64,000 bases of DNA, from NCBI RefSeq assembly GCF_048984525.1, contig NZ_JBMGJC010000001.1, forward strand, positions 1 to 64,000, in the 5' to 3' direction. Position 1 is the stretch's first letter, and each line of letters starts with the position of its first letter. The notes beneath the pieces were generated by a model. It ran no database searches. It saw only the letters and a program-made list of their open reading frames with translations, and was not told the origin of the DNA. Origin of the DNA: Syntrophopropionicum propionicicum_A (lineage in GTDB: Bacteria > Bacillota > Desulfotomaculia > Desulfotomaculales > Pelotomaculaceae). The translations under genes and the position numbers were made by a program. This document shows positions 8,116-15,946 of this stretch, in pieces.

Positions 8116-8517
8116 TTAGAACCTGACCTCCATGGCTTTTACCGGGCATATTTTAACGCATATCTGACATACAATGCAGTTGTCGCTTTCAAACTTCACT
8201 TCCATTGAGGGCCTTTCCATGTACAGAGCGCCGCTGGGGCAGATATCGGTGCAGGCGCCGCAGCTTGTGCATTTTTCCTCGTTCCTGAATACTTCTTCAG
8301 CAAGGGGCTGCACGCGGACGCCCTGTTTTTTCAAATAATCAAGTCCAAGGTCGTATTTTTCACCTGTAAGCTCCAGCACCATTGTGCCTTCTTTATTCTG
8401 GTCAACGTTGGCTTTGAGAATATTTATTACCAAATCGAAGTCCCTGGCGAGCCGGTAGATTATCGGCCTGTCAGCTATATCTTTCCCAAATCGCAGAATT
8501 ATTTTTTTGGGTGACAA
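8116..8517 (-). CDS. NIL domain-containing 4Fe-4S ferredoxin
   Basis: Residues 1-75 form a NIL (ACT-like ligand-binding) domain also found in methionine ABC transporters. Residues 80-133 hold two 4Fe-4S motifs, CTSCGACTDICP and CIVCQICVKICP. It should carry electrons for sulfur incorporation by the neighbouring DUF39 protein. TTG 8517 is chosen because AGAGGAG is 8 bp upstream; GTG 8526 overlaps that site. It lies between the DUF39 and UPF0280 genes. Confidence 0.88.
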   Translation of the reverse strand: MSPKKIILRFGKDIADRPIIYRLARDFDLVINILKANVDQNKEGTMVLELTGEKYDLGLDYLKKQGVRVQPLAEEVFRNEEKCTSCGACTDICPSGALYMERPSMEVKFESDNCIVCQICVKICPVKAMEVRF

Positions 8518-8534
8518 ATATTTCACTCCTCTCT

Positions 8535-9734
8535 TTATTTAATCTCCAGTGTTTTTGCCGTTATGTTGTCCTTATATGAAGGCAGCAGTTTCACCGGCTC
8601 TGTCAGGAGAAAATCGCCCTGCAGGATCCAGTTTTTCAAAATGCCGGCTATCTCCCTGGCCCTGGGATAACTGGACAGGGGAGCGGTGGGGATTTCCCTG
8701 CCTTTTACTGTAATTTTGCCTGATTTCAACTCGGCGTAGCTGACATAGCCAAGGTTGCCGGGAACACGCTGGCCGTACGCTTCACTGTAATCGACGACAG
8801 GAGCGTAAAGCTCTCTGTCGGTTACCGCGGTGCAGCGCAAAATCTCTTCATTCAATATGGGAATGGGGATGCCCAGGCCCACCGTCAGAGTGGCGCCGTA
8901 TCCGAGAAAGCTTGTTCCAACCAACCAGTTGGGCTTCATCTGCTTGAGGTCTCCGATTACGGACAGGGTTCCTCCGGCCGGCCCGTAGCTTTTGCCTTCA
9001 GCGTCTGTCTGGATACCGGGGAAATGCTGGGTGCCGTTCCAGGCGACATAGCCGACGCCGCCGCCTAAAAATATTTTTGTGCCTATGCCGATAGTCATGA
9101 AATACGGGTCATTCAGCAGCGGGCTAAGCTGCCCGGCGCTGCTGTAATGGGCATTGCCAAGGTCGGGCTTGAGCAAGCCCATGTAAGTGTATATGGTCCT
9201 GTCGCTGAGGTTGACTGCGCAGTTGTAATTCTGGTAGGCGTTCCTCGGGTTAAAAAGAGTAGCCTCATTAATATCGTCCAGGGTGATGACGGTCTCTATC
9301 TCCTGCCTGGGATAACAGTCGGTGCCGTAAGAGATCGTTTCCAGGCAGACCGGCTTGCGGGCGACCAGGTCATGTATCACATGGCCCCCGCCGTAACGGA
9401 ATTCACCCGGGTAATTGTTGTTGCACGGGTCGTCCTCTGGCAGTTCCGTCGCTCCCAGGTATGCGTCTACCGCTGCTATGCCGGTGTATGCCTGGACGCC
9501 GTTAAGCCAGAGCTTCTGCATCCTGATCCTCGGTTTTGAGTGGCCGAAGTTCAAAAAAACCCCGGATGAACACATGGCGCCAAAAGTACCGGTGGTTACC
9601 ACGTCTACACTCCGGGCTGCCTCGGTAACGCCTTTTTCCTCTACCAGGGAAATAATTTCCTCGGCGGTGAGTACCACAGCCCTGCCGGACTTAATCTTTT
9701 CATTAATCTCGGCATAGGTTTTCTCAATTGCCAT
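8535..9734 (-). CDS. Homocysteine biosynthesis protein (DUF39, COG1900)
   Basis: The 399-residue protein shows the COG1900 core: TTGTFGAMCSSG with Cys55, ELPEDDPCNN, YGGGHVIHDL and a second conserved cysteine, Cys130, in ARKPVCLE. Family members with a ferredoxin partner convert aspartate semialdehyde and sulfide to homocysteine. There is no CBS pair after the core. ATG 9734 is preferred because GGAGGG lies 10 bp upstream; any longer reading would run into the riboswitch. It is the first gene of a SAM-riboswitch-controlled operon, which supports a methionine role. Confidence 0.9.
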   Translation of the reverse strand: MAIEKTYAEINEKIKSGRAVVLTAEEIISLVEEKGVTEAARSVDVVTTGTFGAMCSSGVFLNFGHSKPRIRMQKLWLNGVQAYTGIAAVDAYLGATELPEDDPCNNNYPGEFRYGGGHVIHDLVARKPVCLETISYGTDCYPRQEIETVITLDDINEATLFNPRNAYQNYNCAVNLSDRTIYTYMGLLKPDLGNAHYSSAGQLSPLLNDPYFMTIGIGTKIFLGGGVGYVAWNGTQHFPGIQTDAEGKSYGPAGGTLSVIGDLKQMKPNWLVGTSFLGYGATLTVGLGIPIPILNEEILRCTAVTDRELYAPVVDYSEAYGQRVPGNLGYVSYAELKSGKITVKGREIPTAPLSSYPRAREIAGILKNWILQGDFLLTEPVKLLPSYKDNITAKTLEIK

Positions 9735-9775
9735 TTTCAAGTATCCCTCCCGTGTATAGTGCTCTGGCGCTGACG

Positions 9776-9809
9776 ATAAATTTAAGGCCCCTTCCAACAA
9801 GAAGAGGCC
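9776..9809 (-). terminator. Riboswitch expression-platform terminator
   Basis: On the minus strand GGCCTCTTC-TTGTTG-GAAGGGGCC makes a 9-bp stem with one G-U pair, followed by TTAAATTT. Its 5' arm (CCTCTT, 9802-9807) can instead pair with AAGGGG (9829-9834), the 3' strand of riboswitch helix P1, which would form an antiterminator. Confidence 0.8.
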
Positions 9810-9828
9810 GGCAATAATCACCGCTTTT

Positions 9829-9947
9829 CCCCTTATCTGCCAGAAATAATATCCTGCAGGAATTAGCACCTTTTTGGGTGGCATTTAACCCCCAACGGTT
9901 GCCGGGCTTCATTGGGCCAGTCCCTCCGCCGCTCCGGATAAGAGCAC
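9829..9947 (-). promoter_or_regulatory. SAM-I (S-box) riboswitch
   Basis: Read on the minus strand, the leader has the S-box consensus: CTCTTATCCGGAGCGGCGG, then GGGACTGGCCC, ATGAAGCCCGGCAACC, GGTGCTAATTCCTGC and the closing GATAAGGG that pairs with CTCTTATC as helix P1. A terminator follows at 9776-9809. Binding of SAM should stabilise P1, free the terminator and switch the homocysteine operon off. The leader lies 95 bp before the start codon. Confidence 0.95.
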
Positions 9948-10159
9948 TTTTTATATATTTATTGTGTCTTAGTGTACCAATAGTCTTTTTCTCTGTCAAC
10001 AGTTTAAGATATTGTTTCATCAAAAGTTTTTAACCAACTGGAACAGAGGGGGCTTGAAAGATAACAAACGCGTGTTTACAATAAAGGGCTATAAAGGAAT
10101 TGAAAAAGCGGTGGTAGAATATAAAAACAAGTTAATCAAATTTAAACCGGGGTAGAACC

Positions 10160-10804
10160 ATGTATACCAGGATTGGCAGTAGAATCAGAAAGGCCAGGAT
10201 CGACCGGGGTTTTTCCCAGCATGATTTGGGTATCGCTCTTGGCTTGACCGCCACCGCCATTAATTATTATGAAAAAGGGAAACGAAAAATCAGCATAGAG
10301 GATATATACAGGCTGGCCGCAGTTTTAAAAAAGCCTGTGGCATATTTTTTAAATAATCCCAACCAATTAAATAGTAAAAATACAGCTAAAATTAGTAAAC
10401 CTGTAAAAAATTCTAAAAATTTTGTCGGAATTCCGGTAGTGGGCACCATACGTGCCGGCGAAGCTCTTTTTTCAGAGCAAAACCACCTGGGATATTTACC
10501 CGTACCGGGGGAGAAGGCCGGTGAAGTAACTTTTGCCCTTAAAGTAAAAGGCAATTCTATGGATGGCAAAGGGATATGTGACGGAGACTTGGTTTTAATC
10601 AAGCGTCAAAGCACACTTGATTTTAACGGGCAGATCGTATGTGCCCTGATTAACGGGGTTGAAAACACTCTAAAGATGTGTTTTAAAGAAGAAGGCAAAA
10701 TAAAACTAAGGTCTGCGAATCCCTCATATCCCGATATTGAACTTGATAATGAACGACATATCGTGATCCAGGGTGTTTACGCGGGCGTTTTTAAATTTCC
10801 ATAA
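10160..10804 (+). CDS. XRE-family repressor with S24 LexA-like peptidase domain
   Basis: Residues 1-65 are a helix-turn-helix of the Cro/C1 type (GFSQHDLGIALGLTATAINYYEKGKRK). Residues 95-214 are an S24 domain: a possible Ala-Gly cleavage site in TIRAGEA, the nucleophile Ser in KGNSMDG, and the lysine in ENTLKM. Such proteins are self-cleaving repressors released by RecA filaments or other stress. Phage repressors share this plan but no phage genes are nearby. ATG start, with only a weak ribosome site. Its targets are unknown. Confidence 0.88.
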   Translation: MYTRIGSRIRKARIDRGFSQHDLGIALGLTATAINYYEKGKRKISIEDIYRLAAVLKKPVAYFLNNPNQLNSKNTAKISKPVKNSKNFVGIPVVGTIRAGEALFSEQNHLGYLPVPGEKAGEVTFALKVKGNSMDGKGICDGDLVLIKRQSTLDFNGQIVCALINGVENTLKMCFKEEGKIKLRSANPSYPDIELDNERHIVIQGVYAGVFKFP

Positions 10805-10819
10805 AGCGAAATTATTAAT

Positions 10820-11077
10820 TTACAGCGCTTTTTTCTCGGCGTAAACAGGCTCTATTTCATCTGTCTCCGGCCTGTCAGGACGGATATGAAAGTGGTTGTG
10901 CTGGATTTTTATTGAATGAGCTGTGCCGCAAAAGGGGCAATTTTTACTTTCGCCGTCTTTAAATCTTATTTCGCCGATATGCCTGCCGCAGCAGGTCACT
11001 TCTATGCTGATGATTTTACCGCTGTTATGGAAGTTAACCCGGTAGTCATTGACCTTACCTTTATTTTGGTAGTTCAT
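10820..11077 (-). CDS. Small zinc-ribbon-like protein, function unknown
   Basis: The 85-residue protein has a TCCG pair near residue 29 and CPFCG near residue 47, which together could bind one metal. The N-terminal half is basic and polar; the C-terminus is acidic. The start at ATG 11077 is preferred because AGAGGTG lies 9 bp upstream; longer readings are not supported by a ribosome site. It converges on the S24 regulator with a gap of only 15 bp. Confidence 0.6.
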   Translation of the reverse strand: MNYQNKGKVNDYRVNFHNSGKIISIEVTCCGRHIGEIRFKDGESKNCPFCGTAHSIKIQHNHFHIRPDRPETDEIEPVYAEKKAL

Positions 11078-11169
11078 GACTGACATCACCTCTTTATATT
11101 TATTGATTGATCCAAATATAGCATCTGATTGGAACGGAGGCAACCCCTGTTTAAACCATTTTTAGGCCA

Positions 11170-11200
11170 AAAAAAGAGACCTTTACAAGGTCTCTTTCAA
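11170..11200 (-). terminator. Terminator after small acidic protein gene
   Basis: On the minus strand AAAGAGACCTT-GT-AAAGGTCTCTTT is followed by a run of Ts. The stem begins inside the stop codon of the gene at 11197-11343. It can also serve the opposite strand weakly. Confidence 0.8.
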
Positions 11201-11343
11201 CAGGAAGTATTCTCTTCATCTTCGGAGACACAGGATTTAGGGCAGGACAGTTCGTCTTCCGAACAGATGTTGTCTTCTTCTTCCAGGGGAGGCGCCAGAG
11301 TTTCAGGGCTTATTTTTTCCTTCTTGCGAGAACTTGAACTCAT
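11197..11343 (-). CDS. Small acidic serine/cysteine-containing protein (48 aa)
   Basis: ATG 11343 lies behind AAGGAGGAATTTTC and opens a 48-codon frame ending at a strong terminator. The product starts MSSSSRKKEK and has an acidic stretch, then C-SEDELS-C-PKS-C and a C-terminal SC: four cysteines in all. Metal binding or a disulfide is possible. No family is recognised. The opposite-strand frame over the same span is serine-rich low-complexity and is taken to be its shadow. Confidence 0.6.
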   Translation of the reverse strand: MSSSSRKKEKISPETLAPPLEEEDNICSEDELSCPKSCVSEDEENTSC

Positions 11344-11415
11344 GAAAATTCCTCCTTATTCGTTTTTCAAAATATTATTGTCAGGTTACACTTGAGATAT
11401 GCAGATCGCGGGAAA

Positions 11416-11643
11416 CTATTTGTCATTTTTCACGACTGCGTTTTCTTTAAAGAAAAATGAGATCGCGTATATGCCTGCAAGCCCGACAATAGTATAAATT
11501 ACCCTGCTTAAACCGGATGACGACCTTAGGACGTCACCTCCGAACAGTGCTGTAACCAGGTCCCATTCAAAAAGCCCTACCAGCAGCCAGTTCAGTGCTC
11601 CAATAATTATGAGCGCCAGGGCTAATCTTGACAACCATTCCAT
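11416..11643 (-). CDS. DUF378 family small membrane protein
   Basis: The 75-residue protein has two membrane segments and the DUF378 hallmark ALNWLLVGLFEWDLV followed by SRVIYTIVGLAGIY. The function of the family is unknown. ATG 11643 is 8 bp from GGGAGG; GTG 11652 overlaps that site. It stands alone between small genes on the same strand. Confidence 0.88.
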   Translation of the reverse strand: MEWLSRLALALIIIGALNWLLVGLFEWDLVTALFGGDVLRSSSGLSRVIYTIVGLAGIYAISFFFKENAVVKNDK

Positions 11644-11858
11644 GCATGACACCTCCCTGATTTTAAGATAACCTTATTATGTTAATAAAATTGATTTGTT
11701 ATACGAATACCGCATTTAAAAAGTTCAAAAAATAAAATATTAGCCGAATAGTAAATAAATGCCTTATTTTTATTGTAACCTGTATAAAATTAATTAAACG
11801 TAATCAGATTAAACAAAAGGTTCTCTTATAAAATCGACAAGAAGGATGCGGCTTAATT

Positions 11859-12602
11859 ATGTCGAAGGTAATATGTGGCTTAAATACAAGTGATGTGAAA
11901 TTGGTGGAGGACATGAAAAAATACCCGCTGACTATTTTTTTTCCCTGTTATAATGAAGAGCAAAATGTTGAAAGAGTAACTTGCGACGCTTTAGCCGCTG
12001 CAAGCAAGGTGTCCGATGATTATGAAATAATAATTGTAAATGATGGAAGCAAAGACCGTACTGCTGAAATTGCCGATGAACTGGCTAAAAAGTACCCACA
12101 GGTGCGTGCAATACACCACGAAGTCAATAAAGGCTATGGCGCGGCTCTGCAAACAGGATTTAAAAATGCCAGAAAGGAGCTTGTTTTTTATACAGACGGT
12201 GACGGGCAGTTTAAAATAGAAGAAATAAAAAAACTTCTGCCTCATATTGAAAAGTATGATATTGTTTCCGGCTACCGGATCAGCAGGCAGGACCCCATGC
12301 ACCGAAAGGTTAACGCCTTTTTGTGGGGCGCCATGGTAAATATGCTTTTTAAATTTAATGTTTCGGATGTGGACTCTGCTTTTAAACTGTACAGAAGGAA
12401 GATATTTGACGAAATCGCCCTTACCGCTCAAGGCGCGCTTATTGATACCGAGATACTGGCTAAGGCAAAGTCAAAAGGCTATACTATTACCGAGGTTGGC
12501 GTCAACCATTATCCCAGGGTGGCCGGGAGTCAGACCGGCGCAAAACTGTCTGTCATTGTTAAGGCGTTTATCGAGCTTTATAAATTAAGAAAACAGCTTT
12601 AA
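11859..12602 (+). CDS. Family 2 glycosyltransferase (polyprenyl-phosphate sugar synthase type)
   Basis: The 247-residue GT-A protein has IFFPCYNEEQNVERV, VNDGSKDRT and a DGDGQFK metal-binding motif, as in dolichol/undecaprenyl-phosphate mannose synthases. It lacks C-terminal membrane helices; the GtrA-like neighbour could anchor or serve the lipid-linked product. An internal start at ATG 11913 is possible but its ribosome site is too close. It leads an operon with gtrA-like and PIG-V-like genes, suggesting glycosylation of an envelope molecule. Confidence 0.88.
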   Translation: MSKVICGLNTSDVKLVEDMKKYPLTIFFPCYNEEQNVERVTCDALAAASKVSDDYEIIIVNDGSKDRTAEIADELAKKYPQVRAIHHEVNKGYGAALQTGFKNARKELVFYTDGDGQFKIEEIKKLLPHIEKYDIVSGYRISRQDPMHRKVNAFLWGAMVNMLFKFNVSDVDSAFKLYRRKIFDEIALTAQGALIDTEILAKAKSKGYTITEVGVNHYPRVAGSQTGAKLSVIVKAFIELYKLRKQL

Positions 12603-12654
12603 CTATGGCATAAAAAAAGAAAGACTGATGGAAGATCTATGACAAGGAGTTTAT

Positions 12655-13077
12655 ATGGAAAACGTTTTGCAGTTGTTTAAATTCGCGGCTGTCGGTTGTG
12701 TAAACACGCTGATAGACTGGGCTGTATATTTTGTTATACTTAAAATATTTCCTGCCGAGAGCGCGGTTTTCTACGCCGCCGCCAAAGGGTTCAGTTATTT
12801 TTGCGGTATAATAAACAGCTTTTTTTTAAATAGGTTCTGGACCTTCAAGGACAGCCTGCGTGAAAACGAGGGAGGCAGGTTCACCAAATTTTTACTGGTA
12901 AACCTGGTCGGCCTGGGCTTTAACAGTGGTTCACTCTACATATTCCTTAATTTAGAATTAAAACAAACCATGGCCCTGTTTTTCGCCACATTCATAACTT
13001 TTTCATTCAATTTCGTCCTGAATAAGCTGTGGGTCTTTCGCAAGGGCAAAATGGTTGCCAAGACTTCTGGGGGTTAA
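12655..13077 (+). CDS. GtrA family membrane protein
   Basis: The 140-residue protein has four membrane segments and the GtrA pattern FAAVGCVNTLIDWAVY followed by SYFCGIINSFFLNRFWTF. GtrA proteins are thought to move polyprenyl-phosphate-linked sugars across the membrane. ATG follows AAGGAGTTTAT, and the stop is directly followed by the next start, so translation is coupled. Confidence 0.9.
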   Translation: MENVLQLFKFAAVGCVNTLIDWAVYFVILKIFPAESAVFYAAAKGFSYFCGIINSFFLNRFWTFKDSLRENEGGRFTKFLLVNLVGLGFNSGSLYIFLNLELKQTMALFFATFITFSFNFVLNKLWVFRKGKMVAKTSGG

Positions 13078-14184
13078 ATGATTATTTCAGAGGACATCAA
13101 ACGGGTCGGTTACCTTTACTTTTTAAATAAATTCCTTATTATTTTTTTGGTTTTTATAACGCGGGATGTGCTCAACCCTTTTCTCCCCGCGGCTGTCGAT
13201 AACCTGCATCCGAATGTTTTGCTTGACTCGCTGCTCCACTGGGACGCGGGGTGGTTTTTGAGAATAGCGGGGCAGGGGTATGACTATGACAGCGCTCCTT
13301 TTTTCCCCATGTTCCCTTTTCTGATCAGGTCGCTGACCCTGCTGACAAACAGCAATATCATATCAGGATTTTTGATCTCAAACACCGCTCTTTTAATAGC
13401 ATGCTGCTATCTTTACCGCATGGTAAAAAATGACCACAATGAAGAAATCGCTATGACCTCGGTTTTTGCTTTGCTGTTTTTCCCCACGGCCATATTTTTT
13501 TCCTCGGTTTATTCCGAACCGCTGTTACTGGCTTTTTCACTGGCAGCATTTTATTACGCCAGGCAGGATAAATTCATCACGGCCGCGGTTTTAGGCGCAC
13601 TGGCGGCCCTTACAAGAAACCTGGGTGTTATTACTTTTTTCGCCCTCCTATATTATTTTTATGAAGCAAACGGCCGCAGGCTTGATTTTAAAAAAACGGC
13701 GACACTGCTCATAATTCCGGCATCATTATTAATATTTATGGCTGTTCTATGGAAGGCTACCGGGGACCCCCTGGCTTTCGCCACTTCCTTGAACAGGGAA
13801 TACTGGGGATTCCGCCATTTTGAGTATCCCGGGGCGGGGCAGTTTACAAATATATCTTTATTTTTTACCGACAGTATCTTTTACTGCCTTTTTGAATCAG
13901 GCATGGCTATACTTTTTTTATTCCTCATCATAAGGAGCTTTAGTTATGTTAAAGACAAGTCCTTCCTGATATTTATGGTCCTGGGCTTTTTAATCCCTTT
14001 CTCGTCCGTCGTAGACAACATGCCTCTGGGGATGCCCAGGTATGTTATTGTTTTATTCCCAGGGTACATCACCCTTGCCCACATCCTGCATAAACACGGG
14101 CTGGTGCAGGTCTATTCGATAATTTCCGTCTTTGTCTTTTCTGTGATCACGGTACTTTTCACGGTAGGCCGCTGGATCAGCTGA
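13078..14184 (+). CDS. PIG-V-like integral membrane mannosyltransferase family protein
   Basis: The 368-residue protein has about nine membrane segments and a loop motif HWDAGWFLRIAGQGYDYD with FFPMFPFL, the mark of the GPI mannosyltransferase 2 (PIG-V)-like GT-C family. These use a polyprenyl-phosphate sugar, which the first gene of this operon could make. The acceptor is unknown. ATG starts directly after the gtrA-like stop. Confidence 0.82.
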   Translation: MIISEDIKRVGYLYFLNKFLIIFLVFITRDVLNPFLPAAVDNLHPNVLLDSLLHWDAGWFLRIAGQGYDYDSAPFFPMFPFLIRSLTLLTNSNIISGFLISNTALLIACCYLYRMVKNDHNEEIAMTSVFALLFFPTAIFFSSVYSEPLLLAFSLAAFYYARQDKFITAAVLGALAALTRNLGVITFFALLYYFYEANGRRLDFKKTATLLIIPASLLIFMAVLWKATGDPLAFATSLNREYWGFRHFEYPGAGQFTNISLFFTDSIFYCLFESGMAILFLFLIIRSFSYVKDKSFLIFMVLGFLIPFSSVVDNMPLGMPRYVIVLFPGYITLAHILHKHGLVQVYSIISVFVFSVITVLFTVGRWIS

Positions 14185-14187
14185 TAT

Positions 14188-14379
14188 GAGACATGTGACG
14201 TGAGAAGTGAGACGTGAGAATTGCATGAAGGTCTTCAATACCATAATAATAGGTACTTTTAAGGCTTAAATAGCATACCTTCGTCGTCATAAATAAGTAT
14301 TATTGTTATGCACTAAAAAATAAAGACCATTAAGGAATGCAGAATATACACATGTCCCACGTCTCATTTCTCACGACTA
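14188..14379. repeat. MITE-like element A (GTGAGACGTGAGA arms)
   Basis: The left arm at 14188-14223 contains GTGACGTGAGAAGTGAGACG; the right arm at 14350-14379 is its inverted, slightly diverged counterpart (CCCACGTCTCATTTCTCACG). About 125 bp of AT-rich sequence lies between. There is no coding potential. Related arms occur at 15396-15545, 30424-30660 and 34893-34922. Confidence 0.75.
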
Positions 14380-14395
14380 ATACGGGGTGTTTGCA

Positions 14396-15394
14396 GTGAC
14401 ATCAATACGCCCGATACTGTATGCGTTTTTGTTTTTAATCACTTTTATTTCTTCCGCTGTCTTTTACTATTGTGAATTTGAACAAAAAAGCTTCATGGAT
14501 GCAGTTTGGCTTACCATGAGCTCAGTCACCACCACCGGTTACAATGACGTAATGCCTGTTACCAAGACCGGCAGGATTATAACAATACTTCTATCGGTCC
14601 TGGGATTCGGTTTTCTGACATTTGTGCTGAGCACGTTTTTGACAGGTATGGTGGAGGGAAGGATTTCAGGCGTTTGGGGGAAGAGAAAGATGGCAAGGGA
14701 GATTGCAAAATTAATAAACCATATTATAGTTTGCGGCGCAGGCAGAGTAGGGCGGGAAGTGGTTTCTGAGCTTCTCCAGGAAAAACAACAGTTCGTGGTA
14801 ATTGAAAAAGACCCTGCCCGGCTGGCTGAACTGCGGGAAGAAGGGGTATTGTTTATCGCGGGGGACGCTACAGAGGACAGGAACCTCCTTGCGGCGGGAA
14901 TAAACAAAGCCAGGGGGGTTATTACCACTCTGGCTGACGATGCGGGAAACCTGATGATTATAATTACCTGCAAAGATTTTAATCCTGCCGCCCACGTCGT
15001 TACCAGGGCCAACCGCCCCGAATCCATTGTAAGGCTTAAAAGGGCCGGCGCCGATACCGTGGTTTGCCCTTCCGCCATAGCGGGGAACAGGATGGCCCTG
15101 GCTTCAACAAAACCAACAAGTGTAGCCGTGGTTGAAACAATTGTGGAAGACCGCAATAACAACCTCAACCTGGAGGAACTGGTTATAAGCGAACATTCAA
15201 CGTTAGTTGGCAAAGAAATAAGGGAATCCCGCCTCAGGAAAGATCATGGCATTTTAGTCCTGGCCATAAAACGTAATGGCAGTAATATCATCAACCCCGA
15301 GCCAACAGAAAAATATTTGGCGGGGGACCTCCTGGTGCTTTGCGGGATGGCTGAACAGCTGGCAAAGGTGGAAACCGTCATTACCGGCGGGTAA
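14396..15394 (+). CDS. Two-helix K+ channel with RCK (TrkA-N/TrkA-C) domains
   Basis: Residues 1-90 hold two membrane helices around a pore loop; residues 105-225 form a TrkA-N domain (IIVCGAGRVGREVV) that binds a nucleotide, and residues 245-332 a TrkA-C domain. This is the MthK/YugO plan for ligand-gated potassium channels. The filter reads TTTGYND rather than the usual TVGYGD, so ion selectivity may differ. GTG 14396 has CGGGGTG upstream; GTG 14387 overlaps that. It lies between two MITE-like elements. Confidence 0.85.
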   Translation: MTSIRPILYAFLFLITFISSAVFYYCEFEQKSFMDAVWLTMSSVTTTGYNDVMPVTKTGRIITILLSVLGFGFLTFVLSTFLTGMVEGRISGVWGKRKMAREIAKLINHIIVCGAGRVGREVVSELLQEKQQFVVIEKDPARLAELREEGVLFIAGDATEDRNLLAAGINKARGVITTLADDAGNLMIIITCKDFNPAAHVVTRANRPESIVRLKRAGADTVVCPSAIAGNRMALASTKPTSVAVVETIVEDRNNNLNLEELVISEHSTLVGKEIRESRLRKDHGILVLAIKRNGSNIINPEPTEKYLAGDLLVLCGMAEQLAKVETVITGG

Positions 15395-15395
15395 A

Positions 15396-15545
15396 TTGAG
15401 ACGTGAGTCGTGAGACGTGAGAAATGTAGGTTTGGCTTCAGCCGAACAAAGGCCGGATAAACTCCCAAAAATAACGGGTATACACCAAATTGAATACAGG
15501 ATATTCTCAAGACGCACGGCCCAAGTCCCACGACCCAAATGCCAC
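15396..15545. repeat. MITE-like element B
   Basis: GAGACGTGAGTCGTGAGACG starts 2 bp after the channel stop, and an inverted, more diverged arm (CCCAAGTCCCACGACCC) lies near 15520-15540. The inner part, GTAGGT..GGCTTCAGCCG, is shared with element C at 30470. The gap 15395-15633 also contains the hairpin at 15574-15602 and no gene. Confidence 0.7.
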
Positions 15546-15573
15546 ACCGTAAAGACTTTGTCTGCAGCCTGAT

Positions 15574-15602
15574 AAGACCTGTTATTTAAATGACAGGTCT
15601 TC
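15574..15602. terminator. AAGACCTGT/ACAGGTCTT hairpin, likely terminator
   Basis: AAGACCTGT and ACAGGTCTT form a 9-bp stem. On the plus strand it is followed by CTTTAATA. It lies after the K+ channel and also after the minus-strand small gene at 15634-15786. A near twin is at 34851-34883, also beside a copy of the MITE-like arm. Confidence 0.65.
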
Positions 15603-15633
15603 TTTAATACCCGCAAAAAGTACTGTAAATGGT

Positions 15634-15786
15634 CTAATCAGCTTCAGACGCTGAACATTTATTCCCCGCTATAGTCCGGAGGGAATTTGCAATATCCCTG
15701 GCGTAAAAAATAAATGGAAGTGTCAGGACAGCGGATATTAACAACAATGCACCCATCTCAGAGCCGTCATTATCCTTGTTTAACAT
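15634..15786 (-). CDS. Small single-pass membrane protein (50 aa)
   Basis: ATG 15786 follows ATAGAGGTGAAATA, a good ribosome site, and opens a 50-codon frame. The product has a charged N-terminus, a hydrophobic segment from residue 11 to about 29 (MGALLLISAVLTLPFIFY), then a short basic/polar tail. It resembles no family that I recognise. It lies in the 550-bp gap between the K+ channel and the methyltransferase. Confidence 0.6.
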   Translation of the reverse strand: MLNKDNDGSEMGALLLISAVLTLPFIFYARDIANSLRTIAGNKCSASEAD

Positions 15787-15946
15787 TATTTCACCTCTAT
15801 GATCAATAATCGTATTATTATTCTTGCTGATTTTAGTTGTATTAATCTATGTATATTTTGCCGGCCTGTCCACTTATTTATCAGCCGTAACCCAAATCAG
15901 CCGCGCCACATAGGATATAGAATAATGTAACGGAAAGGGATTGAAA

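Noticed and set aside
9735..9884. A longer N-terminus for the DUF39 protein (about 50 more residues)
   Set aside because: The extra codons lie in the SAM riboswitch and its terminator, and GGAGGG marks the start at 9734.
10160..10804. S24/XRE protein as a prophage repressor
   Set aside because: No integrase, phage structural or replication genes or attachment repeats are near it.
11129..11395. An 88-codon plus-strand frame
   Set aside because: It is serine-rich low-complexity with no ribosome site and is antisense to a small gene with AGGAGG and a terminator.
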